This document shows, one piece after another, positions 12,467-20,003 of a stretch of DNA of 21,724 bases. The notes under the pieces are model-generated. The model searched no databases. It saw only the letters and a list, made by a program, of their open reading frames with translations, and had not been told where the DNA came from. This stretch comes from a virus. Numbering within the stretch: position 1 is the first letter of the stretch; each line of letters starts with the position of its first letter. The DNA lies in IMG/VR virus record IMGVR_UViG_3300037468_000790, positions 1 to 21,724 of that record. One strand, 5' to 3'. A program made the position numbers and the translations under genes.

Positions 12467-13000
12467 CTAAACACAACGAGTCCTCATACGCTTCCATGCC
12501 TTAACAACGCGCTTATTCACTCGAACGGCGACAATCTCTGCTCGAAGATTACGCATCTTAGTGCGTGCCCAGCGCTTCTCGATCCAGCTCGTCGCATTGG
12601 CCGCAGCGTACACCTCGGTTATACTCACCTCAAAAGGTTCTTGTCTTCCGTAAGCGTGATAAAGCCGGGCCTCTACCTCGAGCTTACGCACGCTCAATTC
12701 CCCCGGTAAAAGTTCTCGCCTCCATCCGCACACCACGACTCCGTTCAGCCTGTGCTTCCCGTGGCGCCATCCGAGCTCTTTAAGTCGTGCTCGTTCGTCG
12801 CTGCCCAACTCAGCACAGCGCACTACACCATCGATTGGTACACTCCCAAAATCTACTAGGCCTAAAGTCTTAGCAGGCGGATACAGTCTCCATCCGCACA
12901 CCACGACTCTGTTAAGTCTATACTTGCCGTGACGCCACCCAAGCGCTCTCAACTTAGACTTATCCTCGGACGACACTTCACTGCACCTTATTATATTCAA
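12467..13000 (-). CDS. Basic two-repeat protein, possible nucleic-acid binder
   Basis: This 177-residue protein starts at TTG 13000, overlapping the primase stop (TTGA at 12997-13000), the same arrangement as at TerL. Two units of about 36 residues, at 3-38 and 59-94, share the pattern R-C-x-E, then LGWRHGK, RLN and VVVCGWR, with a 56-residue period and two cysteines per unit. The DNA of the two units is also similar. The C-terminal half has a helical, strongly basic region (SWIEKRWARTKMRNLRAEI, then VNKRVVKAWKRMRTR). The basic charge and the place after the primase suggest DNA or RNA binding. I do not recognise the repeat. It is not an HNH endonuclease, because the required His/Asn pattern is absent. 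Confidence 0.7.
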   Translation of the reverse strand: MNIIRCSEVSSEDKSKLRALGWRHGKYRLNRVVVCGWRLYPPAKTLGLVDFGSVPIDGVVRCAELGSDERARLKELGWRHGKHRLNGVVVCGWRRELLPGELSVRKLEVEARLYHAYGRQEPFEVSITEVYAAANATSWIEKRWARTKMRNLRAEIVAVRVNKRVVKAWKRMRTRCV

Positions 13001-15042
13001 TCCTTCCCCCACCCCGGCGGCCGCCAGATGCCCTCGATAAGGTCGCGGCCCCACCCTCGGCACGAGCGCTTCTCCTCCTTCACCACTACACGTGAGAAGC
13101 CTAGCCGCTGCATAATTGCGATCACGCGCTCTGAGGCCCTCTCGTCGCGCTGTTGAAGCGGAACGTTCAGCACGGACCACACTGCCTGTGGTCCTACTCG
13201 CTGCTTCTCACCCTCAAGACCCTCGGTAAACGCGGCAAGAGGCTCCTCCCACGCATCCTCGATGCGCCGGGCCTCAGTCTCGCTAGCAGCGAACAGGTAC
13301 AAGCGCGGATCGAGCCGGACGCTGGCGCCGTTCTCCTCGAGGGCAACTGCCTCAGCCCACAGCTGATCCCGGTCAACCGTAAGACCGTCTACGTTGAACT
13401 TTTTCACTCGTACGGGCCAAAACCGCCGATTGCCCGTCATATCCTTGAGGTAAGAACCCGAATTTGTCGTGCCGATGATCACGAACTGGCGCGGCACGGC
13501 CACCGGGATACGGCCGTAAGCCATGCGCACTGGACCGTCGACCTGTCGCGACAGAGAAGCCTTGAGGTGATCGGTCTCTCTCTTTGAGCCGACGAGCTCT
13601 GCTACCTCGATTAACCACCGACCCGCGGTGCGTTCAATCATCTGCTTGGCGTCAAGCCCTAAAGGCAAATCGTCGGAGAACCACTCTTCTTTCGGGCACA
13701 GCGCGCGTAGCGCGGTCGACTTATTCCAGCCCTGGGCCGACTCAAGGACGAGCAGTTCATCGAACTTACAACCCGGCTGGCGCACGCGCCTTACTGCTGC
13801 TACCAGTACCAACTTACCTACGGCGCGGGTGTACTCGTTGTCAAGGGCCGACCCGTAGCGGGCCAGCCACGTCTCGACCCGAGGCACTCCATCCCAGCTT
13901 AGCGATGCCAAATAGTCGCGCACGGGGTGAAATCGGTGGCTCCTCGCGTCATCAAGCATCACGTCAATGAATAGATCCTTGGGCGGCCGAAACCCAAAAC
14001 GCGTGTCGGTCGCGAGCCAGAGTCGGGTGATCGCCGTATCGTCTAACGGAACGACCGACTGGCCATCCACAGAGATTAGTTGTTGGTCTGCGAAGGTATC
14101 GTGGGTCAGCTTTACGTTGAGTTTCGCTAATGCACGTCGTACGTTCTGCTGCGACGTAGAAAGAATCTTGCGGCCGTGGTCGTCTGTGATGAAGTCCGAT
14201 GCTCCTGAGCCCCAGATGCGCCGCAAAGACGCGATGAAATTCTTGCCCTTGTCACCGATCTCCTCAGCCAGCCGGGGCGCCCCCGCTAACGGATCGTCGT
14301 CCGGTTTAGCGTAAGTATTGCGAACAGCGTCTAGCCGGTCCTTCACCTCAGGGTCGCGCACGTGCTCGCCTGCCAGCCGCACCGCGGCCGTGCACTCCTC
14401 GAGGGTAAGCCCGAGCTGGTGCAGGAATCCTGCGAGGTATAGGCCCCAGAAGTGTCTCGCCTTACGCGGATTGTAATAGCGAGCGATCAGCGCGTAAGTA
14501 GCGAGGAGGTCCACGCCGCGCCGTAGGGCCTTCGGCTCGAGGACGAGAGCGGTAATGTCCTCGGCCAGCCACGCGAGGCGCTCGCCGTTCGGGTGTACAG
14601 AGGGCGGACACATGCTCTGGTGCTCGGCGCGCACCTCGATTAGCGTGGCGCGCGCTCGCTCATCGCGGGCGTCGGGCTCAAAGCAGAGATCCTTGTGAGC
14701 TAATGAGCGTTCGAATGGAGAAACAAAGAGCAGTTGTGAGATGGGCTTAGACGCACGTCCCCAGCCCGCGGTCTTGGGCAGGAACGCCGCCGCGGCGGCC
14801 GGCAAGATCTCCGGCGCGTCGAAGTCGACGGCCACGAGCTTGATTGAACGGTCCCGGTCGCGCGAGCTGACGAGGTGCAGACCTACGTTGTCCCCGGGTT
14901 CGAACTCCTCGGGAGTATACACCCGGCGCAGGCCGTCCCTGTCGCGTAGGTCCTTCGAACCCGGCTTGAGCGGTAGTGGGTACCATCCGAACGAGATGTA
15001 AAGCGCGGCCGCGTCCCGAGCGTTCTCGGTGAACACATGCAA
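12997..15042 (-). CDS. Primase-polymerase/VapE-type helicase fusion for phage replication
   Basis: This 681-residue replication protein carries an N-terminal Prim-Pol-like domain with Asp73-x-Asp75 in KLVAVDFD and a later RAEHQSMCPPSVHPNG segment (His141), the PPSxHPxG pattern of that family. A helical linker follows. Residues about 380-555 match a VapE/SF3-like ATPase: SWDGVPRVETWL, a Walker A-like LESAQGWNKST (Lys441) in which Asn replaces the last Gly, WLIEVAEL as Walker B, and IIGTTNSGSYL followed by GNRRFWPV. Such proteins prime and unwind DNA at phage origins. The start is TTG 15042, with AAGGGGAG 5 bases upstream; GTG 15036 is the alternative. Sequence before 15042 is open but GC-rich and unlike protein. 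The AT-rich repeat region lies one gene downstream. Confidence 0.9.
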   Translation of the reverse strand: MHVFTENARDAAALYISFGWYPLPLKPGSKDLRDRDGLRRVYTPEEFEPGDNVGLHLVSSRDRDRSIKLVAVDFDAPEILPAAAAAFLPKTAGWGRASKPISQLLFVSPFERSLAHKDLCFEPDARDERARATLIEVRAEHQSMCPPSVHPNGERLAWLAEDITALVLEPKALRRGVDLLATYALIARYYNPRKARHFWGLYLAGFLHQLGLTLEECTAAVRLAGEHVRDPEVKDRLDAVRNTYAKPDDDPLAGAPRLAEEIGDKGKNFIASLRRIWGSGASDFITDDHGRKILSTSQQNVRRALAKLNVKLTHDTFADQQLISVDGQSVVPLDDTAITRLWLATDTRFGFRPPKDLFIDVMLDDARSHRFHPVRDYLASLSWDGVPRVETWLARYGSALDNEYTRAVGKLVLVAAVRRVRQPGCKFDELLVLESAQGWNKSTALRALCPKEEWFSDDLPLGLDAKQMIERTAGRWLIEVAELVGSKRETDHLKASLSRQVDGPVRMAYGRIPVAVPRQFVIIGTTNSGSYLKDMTGNRRFWPVRVKKFNVDGLTVDRDQLWAEAVALEENGASVRLDPRLYLFAASETEARRIEDAWEEPLAAFTEGLEGEKQRVGPQAVWSVLNVPLQQRDERASERVIAIMQRLGFSRVVVKEEKRSCRGWGRDLIEGIWRPPGWGKD

Positions 15043-15140
15043 GGTCTCTCCCCTTGAATTAGAATGATGCGCCCCGGTCGCACGCCGACATCCCCGCCCG
15101 CCCGCGGCGCCCTGCACAGACGAGGACTTAGGGAGAGAGG

Positions 15141-15896
15141 TTACATGTCGTCGGCGCCGGGTTCACGCTCACGCTCGATCACCACGTTCTTAGTAGTGAA
15201 GTTAGCGTGCAGGTCGGCACACAGTCCGCGCACGTCGGGAGGCGTCACGCTCTTGAAACGCACGGTGAAGTTGGCCCAGGAATAAGCGTCCTTCTTCTGC
15301 ATCGCGGTGCCTACCGCAAAGGTGCGCGCCCAGCAGGGCGGCTGCATCACGATGTTCCCGTCCAGCTTGAGGGGCAACTTGATGAGCGAGTTGAGGTTCA
15401 CGGCGACCTTGAGCTGCGTGCCCTTCATGCTCAGGGCGAGCAGTTCCTGGGTCGTGGTCAACCACACCAGATAGTCGTAGAACTTCGTCGCCTGCGGCTT
15501 ACGGCGTTCGCCCGATTCGCTGGTAGTAAATTGCATCCGCGGGTCTTCGAGGGCTACGTTCGCTTCGAGGATGCCCCCGCCCTCCTCGAGAGGGGCGAAC
15601 AGCACGCCCCTCGCGCCCAAGCACGTTACGATGACGACCTCGAGCGGGCCCTCGCCGTACACCTCGCCGGACAGGTCGTTGTAGAGATCTCCCTCGCGCA
15701 GTCCATCAATGAACTTCACGTCGCCCCGCTTCACCTGCGGCGACATGGCTTGAGCCAGTGCCAACCGCGGGAGTCGGACGTCCTCGCGCCCGAGCGCCTC
15801 GGTGCCCTGACCGGTCGCGGTGGCCAGGTCGGTAGCTAACGATGCGGATGTGGCTCTTGCGACGGCCGCCGGTGGTGTTGAGTGTTGCTTCGCCAT
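15141..15896 (-). CDS. Conserved-looking replication-module protein, 251 aa
   Basis: The protein lies between a coiled-coil protein and the primase-helicase. Residues 1-40 are Ala/Thr-rich and probably disordered. The core begins with REDVRLPRLALAQAMSPQVK and GDVKFIDGLREGDLYNDLSG, a pattern I associate with conserved proteins in phage replication clusters. Beta-like strands follow (LEVVIVTCLGARGVLF), then a C-terminal region with WLTTTQELLALSMKGTQLKV and a charged tail ending in Asp-Asp-Met. Acidic tails and beta-rich cores are seen in phage single-stranded DNA-binding proteins, so an SSB-like or recombination role is possible but unproven. The upstream gene ends 15 bases before its ATG. Confidence 0.75.
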   Translation of the reverse strand: MAKQHSTPPAAVARATSASLATDLATATGQGTEALGREDVRLPRLALAQAMSPQVKRGDVKFIDGLREGDLYNDLSGEVYGEGPLEVVIVTCLGARGVLFAPLEEGGGILEANVALEDPRMQFTTSESGERRKPQATKFYDYLVWLTTTQELLALSMKGTQLKVAVNLNSLIKLPLKLDGNIVMQPPCWARTFAVGTAMQKKDAYSWANFTVRFKSVTPPDVRGLCADLHANFTTKNVVIEREREPGADDM

Positions 15897-15911
15897 TCTA
15901 ATCCCCTCCCT

Positions 15912-16388
15912 CTAACGCGTTAATACAGTCTTCGTTCGTACGTACGTCTTTACTCCGCTCGGCTCGGGCTCTCCGTCGAGCAGGCGCTCCTTCACAAGCG
16001 AGTTGGTCGTCTGATACGGCAGCATCAACTGTGCCTCGAGGCCGTTCTCCAAGCACCAGCGCCGAAACGCCTCGCGGTCCTCGATGCGCGCTACGGGCTC
16101 GAACTGTATCCGCACGCTCGAGCCGTCGTCGAGCTTCACCGAAGTGATGCCAGCGTGCTCGTAGGCTTCGTGAAGCAACTGTTCCGCTGCGGCGATGTCG
16201 AGGTTGACGACTGAGAGCAGGTCCTCGAGCTCGTCCTTGCGATCGCGCAGCTCGCGGTAACGACGCGCGGCGGGTGCCGGTTGCCCTACCCCGCCGAACT
16301 CGGCCTTGCGCGCCTCGACCTTTTGCTGATACGCTGAGATGTCCACCTCGCGCGGAAGCGCGCTCAGTAATCCGTCGTACTTTCCCAT
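15912..16388 (-). CDS. Coiled-coil replication-module protein, 158 aa
   Basis: This is the first gene after the promoter at 16410-16438. ATG 16388 has AGGAGG 5 nt upstream, so it is preferred over a GTG two codons earlier. Residues about 15-75 are helical with coiled-coil character (YQQKVEARKAEFG, YRELRDRKDELEDLL, AAAEQLLHEAYEHAG). A small alpha/beta region follows (ITSVKLDDGSSVRIQFEPV, then REAFRRWCLENGLE). The two-part layout is reminiscent of phage Gp157-type or recombination-mediator accessory proteins, but I cannot assign a family. It is likely co-transcribed with the 251-residue protein and the primase. Confidence 0.75.
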   Translation of the reverse strand: MGKYDGLLSALPREVDISAYQQKVEARKAEFGGVGQPAPAARRYRELRDRKDELEDLLSVVNLDIAAAEQLLHEAYEHAGITSVKLDDGSSVRIQFEPVARIEDREAFRRWCLENGLEAQLMLPYQTTNSLVKERLLDGEPEPSGVKTYVRTKTVLTR

Positions 16389-16409
16389 GACCACCTCCTA
16401 GCATAGTTG

Positions 16410-16438
16410 ATTATATACTAAGTTTTTAACTAAGTCAA
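16410..16438 (-). promoter_or_regulatory. Near-consensus sigma-70 promoter of the replication operon
   Basis: On the minus strand, TTGACT (16433-16438) and a perfect TATAAT (16410-16415) are separated by 17 bases. The -35 box overlaps the helicase stop codon. Two ACTTAGT repeats, 12 bases apart start to start, lie at 16417-16423 and 16429-16435 and could be operator half-sites. Transcription would start near 16403, giving a leader of about 15 bases with an AGGAGG site. Confidence 0.85.
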
Positions 16439-17973
16439 TCATCTTTCAGGGCGCTGACCCACGCAGAGCACGTCCAGGTCGCGAGGTCCTGCTTCTCACG
16501 CAACGCCTTGATGACCGCATGATCGATGGTGCGCTGCCCCCTCGGACCGGTGGCCATCACGTCGAAGTAGCTCACGGCTCTCGTCTGCCCGGGACGGTGC
16601 ACACGGTCCTCGGACTGCAGGCGGGTCTTGAGCGAGTGGTCATTGCTAACATACACCACTGCGCTGGCAGCGGCGAGGTTGAGCCCCATCGAGCCACTTG
16701 CGGGCGTTCCCACCACGACGACTGGGCCGGCAGGCGCGGAACCCGGGCTGAGCAAGCGCAATGTTAGCCCGCGCTCCTCGCGGCTCTGTCCACCCCAGAT
16801 GGCTCCGCGCTCGACGACGTCCGGCAGTGCGCCGAGCAGTCGCTCCACCTCGGCCCGAAAGCGACACCACACTAAGACTTTGAACCCTGGCTCGTCGGTG
16901 AGGCGCTCGTTGAGCCAGCCTAAGAACAGGTCGAGCTTCTCGCGGCCGATCTCTACGGGCGGCTTGCCGATCGTCACCACTCCAGTGCTTCCGCACCTCG
17001 AGCATTCTCCCTCACCGTCGCACGAACACGGCCGCTCCTCCTGAATGCCACCGAGAAAACCCGAGGTGATCTGGGCCAGGCGCATGGCCTTCACGCCCGC
17101 CTGGGCAGCCACGCTGACCGTCTGTTGCCCTAGCCAGGCCACCATCTCGTCACGCATTTCACGATACACGGCCCATGTCTCGGGCGCGAGCGACACCGTC
17201 AGCGTGACCGCGGGAAGCTTAGGCGGTAGATCGAGGCAGTCGGTCTTGAGGCGCCGTAGCACGTGCGGAGCGAAGCGCCGTTGCAAATCCTCGAGGTTTT
17301 GCCACCCGATGATTTGCTTTTGACGCCACCCGCCCATGATTGCGTAGCGGGCACGAAAGTGAAAGAAGCTCTTCACGTCGAGGATTTTCGGCGAGAGAAG
17401 TTGGCCCTGCGCATACATATCTAACGGGTTGTGTGCCACCGGGGTGCCGTTTAGTAGCCAGACTCGCCCGCAGGTTTTGCGCACAGCGTAGCATGCTCGC
17501 GTTTGGATCGCGCGGTGATTCTTGACGGCCGAGGATTCGTCGAGCACGAGCAAGGTGCGCGGCCCACCCAACGACGCGAGGTAGTCACGCCGCTCGCCGT
17601 CGCGTACGAAGTCGTAGTTCGTCACTAGCCACTCAAGAGGATGCCTCGCTTCAGGTCCGCTGAGCCACCGACGCACGCGAGCGTGATACTCGGTCACAAC
17701 AGCGGGCGTCTCGCACCAGAGGTGTTTAGCTAACTCTCCGATCTCGGGGTCCGGGTCGGCCCACACCGCGCGAACCGACGCGGGCGCGACGACGATCACA
17801 TGTCCGATCTCGCCGCGTCCGTAGAGCACCTGGGCGGCGTCGATCACCTGCTTAGTCTTGCCCGCGCCCATCTCGTCGAACAGACCGAGGAATGGCGCGT
17901 CGCTGAGACGTTGCACTCCGATCACCTGGTGCGCAAACGGAGGGTAGCGTGCGCTGTCAAGCCAGCCGCTCAC
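16435..17973 (-). CDS. SNF2/DEAD-type superfamily 2 helicase with a Cys cluster insertion
   Basis: The 512-residue protein has full superfamily 2 helicase motifs: Walker A DEMGAGKT (33-40, Lys39), HVIVVAPASV (motif Ia), Walker B LLVLDESSAVKN near residue 140, LLNGTPVAHN (motif III), HVLRRLKTDCLDLPPK (typical of Snf2 proteins) and motif VI QSEDRVHRPGQTRAVSYFDV. Between the two RecA-like lobes lies a Cys-x-Cys-x6-Cys-x2-Cys cluster (CSCDGEGECSRCGSTG) likely to bind zinc. Phage Snf2-like helicases remodel or unwind DNA in replication and recombination. GTG 17973 is chosen because it overlaps the upstream stop (GTGA) and has GGAG 5 bases before it. Length is usual for phage members. Confidence 0.92.
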   Translation of the reverse strand: MSGWLDSARYPPFAHQVIGVQRLSDAPFLGLFDEMGAGKTKQVIDAAQVLYGRGEIGHVIVVAPASVRAVWADPDPEIGELAKHLWCETPAVVTEYHARVRRWLSGPEARHPLEWLVTNYDFVRDGERRDYLASLGGPRTLLVLDESSAVKNHRAIQTRACYAVRKTCGRVWLLNGTPVAHNPLDMYAQGQLLSPKILDVKSFFHFRARYAIMGGWRQKQIIGWQNLEDLQRRFAPHVLRRLKTDCLDLPPKLPAVTLTVSLAPETWAVYREMRDEMVAWLGQQTVSVAAQAGVKAMRLAQITSGFLGGIQEERPCSCDGEGECSRCGSTGVVTIGKPPVEIGREKLDLFLGWLNERLTDEPGFKVLVWCRFRAEVERLLGALPDVVERGAIWGGQSREERGLTLRLLSPGSAPAGPVVVVGTPASGSMGLNLAAASAVVYVSNDHSLKTRLQSEDRVHRPGQTRAVSYFDVMATGPRGQRTIDHAVIKALREKQDLATWTCSAWVSALKDD

Positions 17974-18332
17974 CGCCCCTCCCACTCTCCACACCACTGT
18001 CCTTCAGCGACCTGCGGCCAGGCGGAGACTGTCTTCATCAGCATCGTGGCACCGGCCAGATAGTTCTGCGGTGCCAGCACCACGAACGCCTTCGGCGGAC
18101 GCCGTCGGCACTGTGACTCCCGCATGAATCGGCACGTCTCGCATCGCTCTTCCACAGTCACCTCACTCTTATCAATGCAAGGAGGCTCCTCGAATTGCGC
18201 GGATCCATCCTTGCTGAACTCTGTCAGTGCTTCTGGGCGCTCCAGTTTCCCCAGTCCGCACACCCAGCAGAGCCAGGTCCGAGCAGGCAGATCACCATAG
18301 CTGGTCGTCTCAACCCACTGGTGTTGTTTCAT
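17970..18332 (-). CDS. Cys-rich small protein, 120 aa, probable metal binder
   Basis: ATG 18332 starts a soluble protein with several Cys pairs: Cys-x2-Cys in LCWVCGLG near residue 22, Cys-x2-Cys in RCETCRFM near 66, then SQCRRRPP, and a C-terminal WPQVAEGQWCGEWEGR. The second half fits a small phage zinc- or iron-sulphur-type domain with the pattern CxxCxF, then Cys-rich basic sequence, then WP and WCGEW, which I have seen in unannotated phage proteins. The stop overlaps the helicase start, so the two are co-translated. It may be a helicase partner or nucleic-acid-binding adaptor; no function is proven. Confidence 0.7.
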   Translation of the reverse strand: MKQHQWVETTSYGDLPARTWLCWVCGLGKLERPEALTEFSKDGSAQFEEPPCIDKSEVTVEERCETCRFMRESQCRRRPPKAFVVLAPQNYLAGATMLMKTVSAWPQVAEGQWCGEWEGR

Positions 18333-18336
18333 GAGT

Positions 18337-18507
18337 CTATCTCACCCTCAGCTTCTCGCCGTCTCGATCAACGCTGGTCACGCGTTCGGTCGTCAGCATT
18401 GTCGCCTTGCACGTGTCGCAGCGCCTCGCCCTATTCACCGCGCCAGCGTTGTCAGAGACGGAGTCCGTCACCTTCGTCTTGCCTCGGCAGATCGGGCAGA
18501 TCATCAT
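18337..18507 (-). CDS. NrdR-like zinc-ribbon protein, 56 aa
   Basis: The start at ATG 18507 overlaps the upstream stop (ATGA). The product has Cys4-x2-Cys7 (MICPICRGKTKVTDS) and Cys30-x2-Cys33 (RARRCDTCKATMLTTERV), the zinc ribbon that opens the ribonucleotide reductase repressor NrdR. The rest of NrdR, including the ATP-cone, is absent, so this is a stand-alone ribbon. It probably binds nucleic acid. A role in nucleotide metabolism is not implied without the ATP-cone. Confidence 0.75.
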   Translation of the reverse strand: MMICPICRGKTKVTDSVSDNAGAVNRARRCDTCKATMLTTERVTSVDRDGEKLRVR

Positions 18508-18842
18508 CTCATCGCGACCATTCCGACCATTTTCAAGACGACCATTCCTGTCTCGCTGAACCCGACAGCAATGGCTTTGAACTCCCAGGTATAGGCGCGA
18601 AAAGCCGTCACGCGGAACTCCTTTGGGCGTGCCACGGCCGAGCACAATCTGCGACGCGACCTCCTGTCCACGATCCGTGCGGTCAGCGTCGCGCGCAACG
18701 CGCCGGGGATGAACGTCTCATAGCCTCCGGAACTTCCGGATGCGAGAGCAGGTCTCTCAGCTTGCGGAACGACATCGGTTGCTACGGGTGAACCCCACCC
18801 TCCACGCGTAAGACGCATGCGAAGCGTTGTTGCGTTTTTCAT
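18504..18842 (-). CDS. Hypothetical basic protein, 112 aa
   Basis: The gene is coupled at both ends: its ATG overlaps the upstream stop (ATGA at 18839-18842) and its stop overlaps the zinc-ribbon start. The product is basic and contains FIPGALRATLTARIVDRRSR and YTWEFKAIAVGFSETGMVVL, with a Met/Val-rich end. I see no signal peptide or known motif and do not recognise the family. Support comes from the overlap pattern rather than homology. Confidence 0.55.
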   Translation of the reverse strand: MKNATTLRMRLTRGGWGSPVATDVVPQAERPALASGSSGGYETFIPGALRATLTARIVDRRSRRRLCSAVARPKEFRVTAFRAYTWEFKAIAVGFSETGMVVLKMVGMVAMR

Positions 18843-19048
18843 GCTGTCTTCTCCGCATAGATCCGCTCGAGGACGTCAAATTGCTTGTCGGTTAGCGTAC
18901 CTCGCTCGTAGAACTGCTCCGACACGCTGCTCAGGAAGTTGAGCTCCCAGGCGGAGAGTTGCTTGGCCGGTCGCTCCAGCTCGGTGAGCCAAGTGCTGAT
19001 TGTCGTCCGGCGCGCTTCGGGTCCGAGGACACGACGGGTCTCTTCCAC
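18839..19048 (-). CDS. Small helical protein, 69 aa
   Basis: GTG 19048 has an excellent ribosome-binding site (AGGAG, 6 nt spacing). The protein is helical: RRTTISTWLTELERPAKQLS, then AWELNFLSSVSEQFYERG, then LTDKQFDVLERIYAEKTA, the last being a heptad-like helix. Small proteins of this shape are frequent in phage early regions. No function is assigned. The 5' 118 bases overlap the 3' end of the preceding gene in another frame. Confidence 0.65.
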   Translation of the reverse strand: MEETRRVLGPEARRTTISTWLTELERPAKQLSAWELNFLSSVSEQFYERGTLTDKQFDVLERIYAEKTA

Positions 19049-19269
19049 TCTCTTCTCCTAATCAGCACCGACGTTGATCCGCACCGCTCGCAGCGTTGGG
19101 CGGACGTTATCCCACAGGTAGCGTCGCAGTTCGCACATACCCCCAAGATCGGCGTCGTCGCTGTGCGCGGTGGCAGCCTCGGCTTGCTACGAGGGAACCA
19201 GACCTCCAAGAAGCGCAGCGAGGAGAGCAACAGGGCGAAGCCGAGCAGGACCTTTTCCAAGGGTGTCAC
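18931..19269 (-). CDS. Small membrane-anchored zinc-ribbon protein
   Basis: GTG 19269 overlaps the upstream stop (GTGA). Residues 1-25 include a hydrophobic helix (KVLLGFALLLSSLRFLEVWF) that would anchor the protein in the inner membrane. A zinc ribbon follows: Cys-x2-Cys in GVCANCDATC, then Cys-x2-Cys in QRCERCGSTS. From about residue 75 the sequence becomes Ser/Pro/Arg-rich and lies over the start of the next gene, so the tail may be poorly constrained. A 118-base overlap is unusual for this window. Confidence 0.55.
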   Translation of the reverse strand: MTPLEKVLLGFALLLSSLRFLEVWFPRSKPRLPPRTATTPILGVCANCDATCGITSAQRCERCGSTSVLIRRREWKRPVVSSDPKRAGRQSALGSPSWSDRPSNSPPGSSTS

Positions 19270-19691
19270 TTCTCTAGCCTGTTCCTATTCGCGACCAGCC
19301 ACTTCTCTGCCTGTTTGGCAGCATCCTTGCCCGCCGACCCGTATCCGGAGAACATGTTGTCCGGCAGGCCACGACCCTCGAACAACTCCTCGTGCTCCCC
19401 AACCATCACTCTCAGCCTGACAAGTGGTGTCCGGGGCTCTGACTTGCTGGTCAATCCGTAGCCATGGTGCTGCGTAACTACTGGTGCACCGATTATGTCG
19501 CCACGGTGGATAATCTCCACCCTTACTGCGCAGCCCTCTTCGACGATCGTGAACTTCTTGCGTAGGTGGCCAGCGACGTCCTTGGCGCTCTTCTGGAGCT
19601 CCCTAGTGTCGGCGCGGGCGAAGCCGGCCTCATCGACTTCCTGCGCCGAGACGCATATCGACAGAGCCAGCAGCATGTGTGCCATCATCAT
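19266..19691 (-). CDS. Exported protein with signal peptide, 141 aa
   Basis: The gene starts at a run of three ATG codons (19691, 19688, 19685). The first overlaps the upstream stop (ATGA) and the second has the best spacing to GGAGG. The N-terminus MMMAHMLLALSICVSAQ is a short signal peptide with a likely cleavage after VSA. The mature part has helical (TRELQKSAKDVAGHLRKKF) and beta-like (AVRVEIIHRGDIIGAPVV) regions and ends in a basic helix. It probably acts in the periplasm. I recognise no family. Confidence 0.65.
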   Translation of the reverse strand: MMMAHMLLALSICVSAQEVDEAGFARADTRELQKSAKDVAGHLRKKFTIVEEGCAVRVEIIHRGDIIGAPVVTQHHGYGLTSKSEPRTPLVRLRVMVGEHEELFEGRGLPDNMFSGYGSAGKDAAKQAEKWLVANRNRLEK

Positions 19692-19972
19692 GCACCTCCA
19701 GTCATTAGTTCCCCAAAAGTGATAACCCCCACGGAGTAGTACCACCATTCGCCGTCGAAGTGGGGCACGATTATCTCCATCCCGCCCAGGGCCGTCTCTG
19801 TCTTGGGGGTCGTCACTAGCACGACGAAGGTTCCGTCCCCCGTCACGAAAAGCTTGCTCATGACCCCTCCCTCTAATCGAGCTCTTGCGCTCGACGATCC
19901 CCTGCAGCACCAACGTACGTGGAACGCCAAGATGCGCTCCAGTTCTTTCGCCTCGTCGCTGATCTTAGTCAT
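19688..19972 (-). CDS. Hypothetical protein, 94 aa, with possible internal start at 19861
   Basis: ATG 19972 has an AAGGAG site 8 nt upstream. The first 25 residues are helical (KISDEAKELERILAFHVRW), the next 12 are low-complexity (RGSSSARARLEGG), and then a second start, ATG 19861, has its own strong GGGAGG site 5 nt away. The segment after it (57 residues) is beta-like: KLFVTGDGTFVVLVTTPK, GGMEIIVPHFDGEWWYYSVG. The frame is open throughout, so this may be one protein, a protein with two starts, or a small leader peptide gene fused by mutation. No family is recognised. Confidence 0.55.
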   Translation of the reverse strand: MTKISDEAKELERILAFHVRWCCRGSSSARARLEGGVMSKLFVTGDGTFVVLVTTPKTETALGGMEIIVPHFDGEWWYYSVGVITFGELMTGGA

Positions 19973-20003
19973 CACAATGTCTCCTTGGCCGCGATGTTGA
20001 GAG

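Noticed and set aside
12467-13180. Longer version of the two-repeat protein starting at 13180, or an HNH homing endonuclease
   Set aside because: The extra 60 residues lie over the primase C-terminus and are Arg/Ala-rich shadow sequence. The Cys/His/Asn layout does not fit an HNH or GIY-YIG nuclease.
15043-15117. N-terminal extension of the primase to 15117
   Set aside because: The extension is Gly/Arg-rich with no family similarity, while TTG 15042 has a good ribosome-binding site and gives a normal N-terminus.
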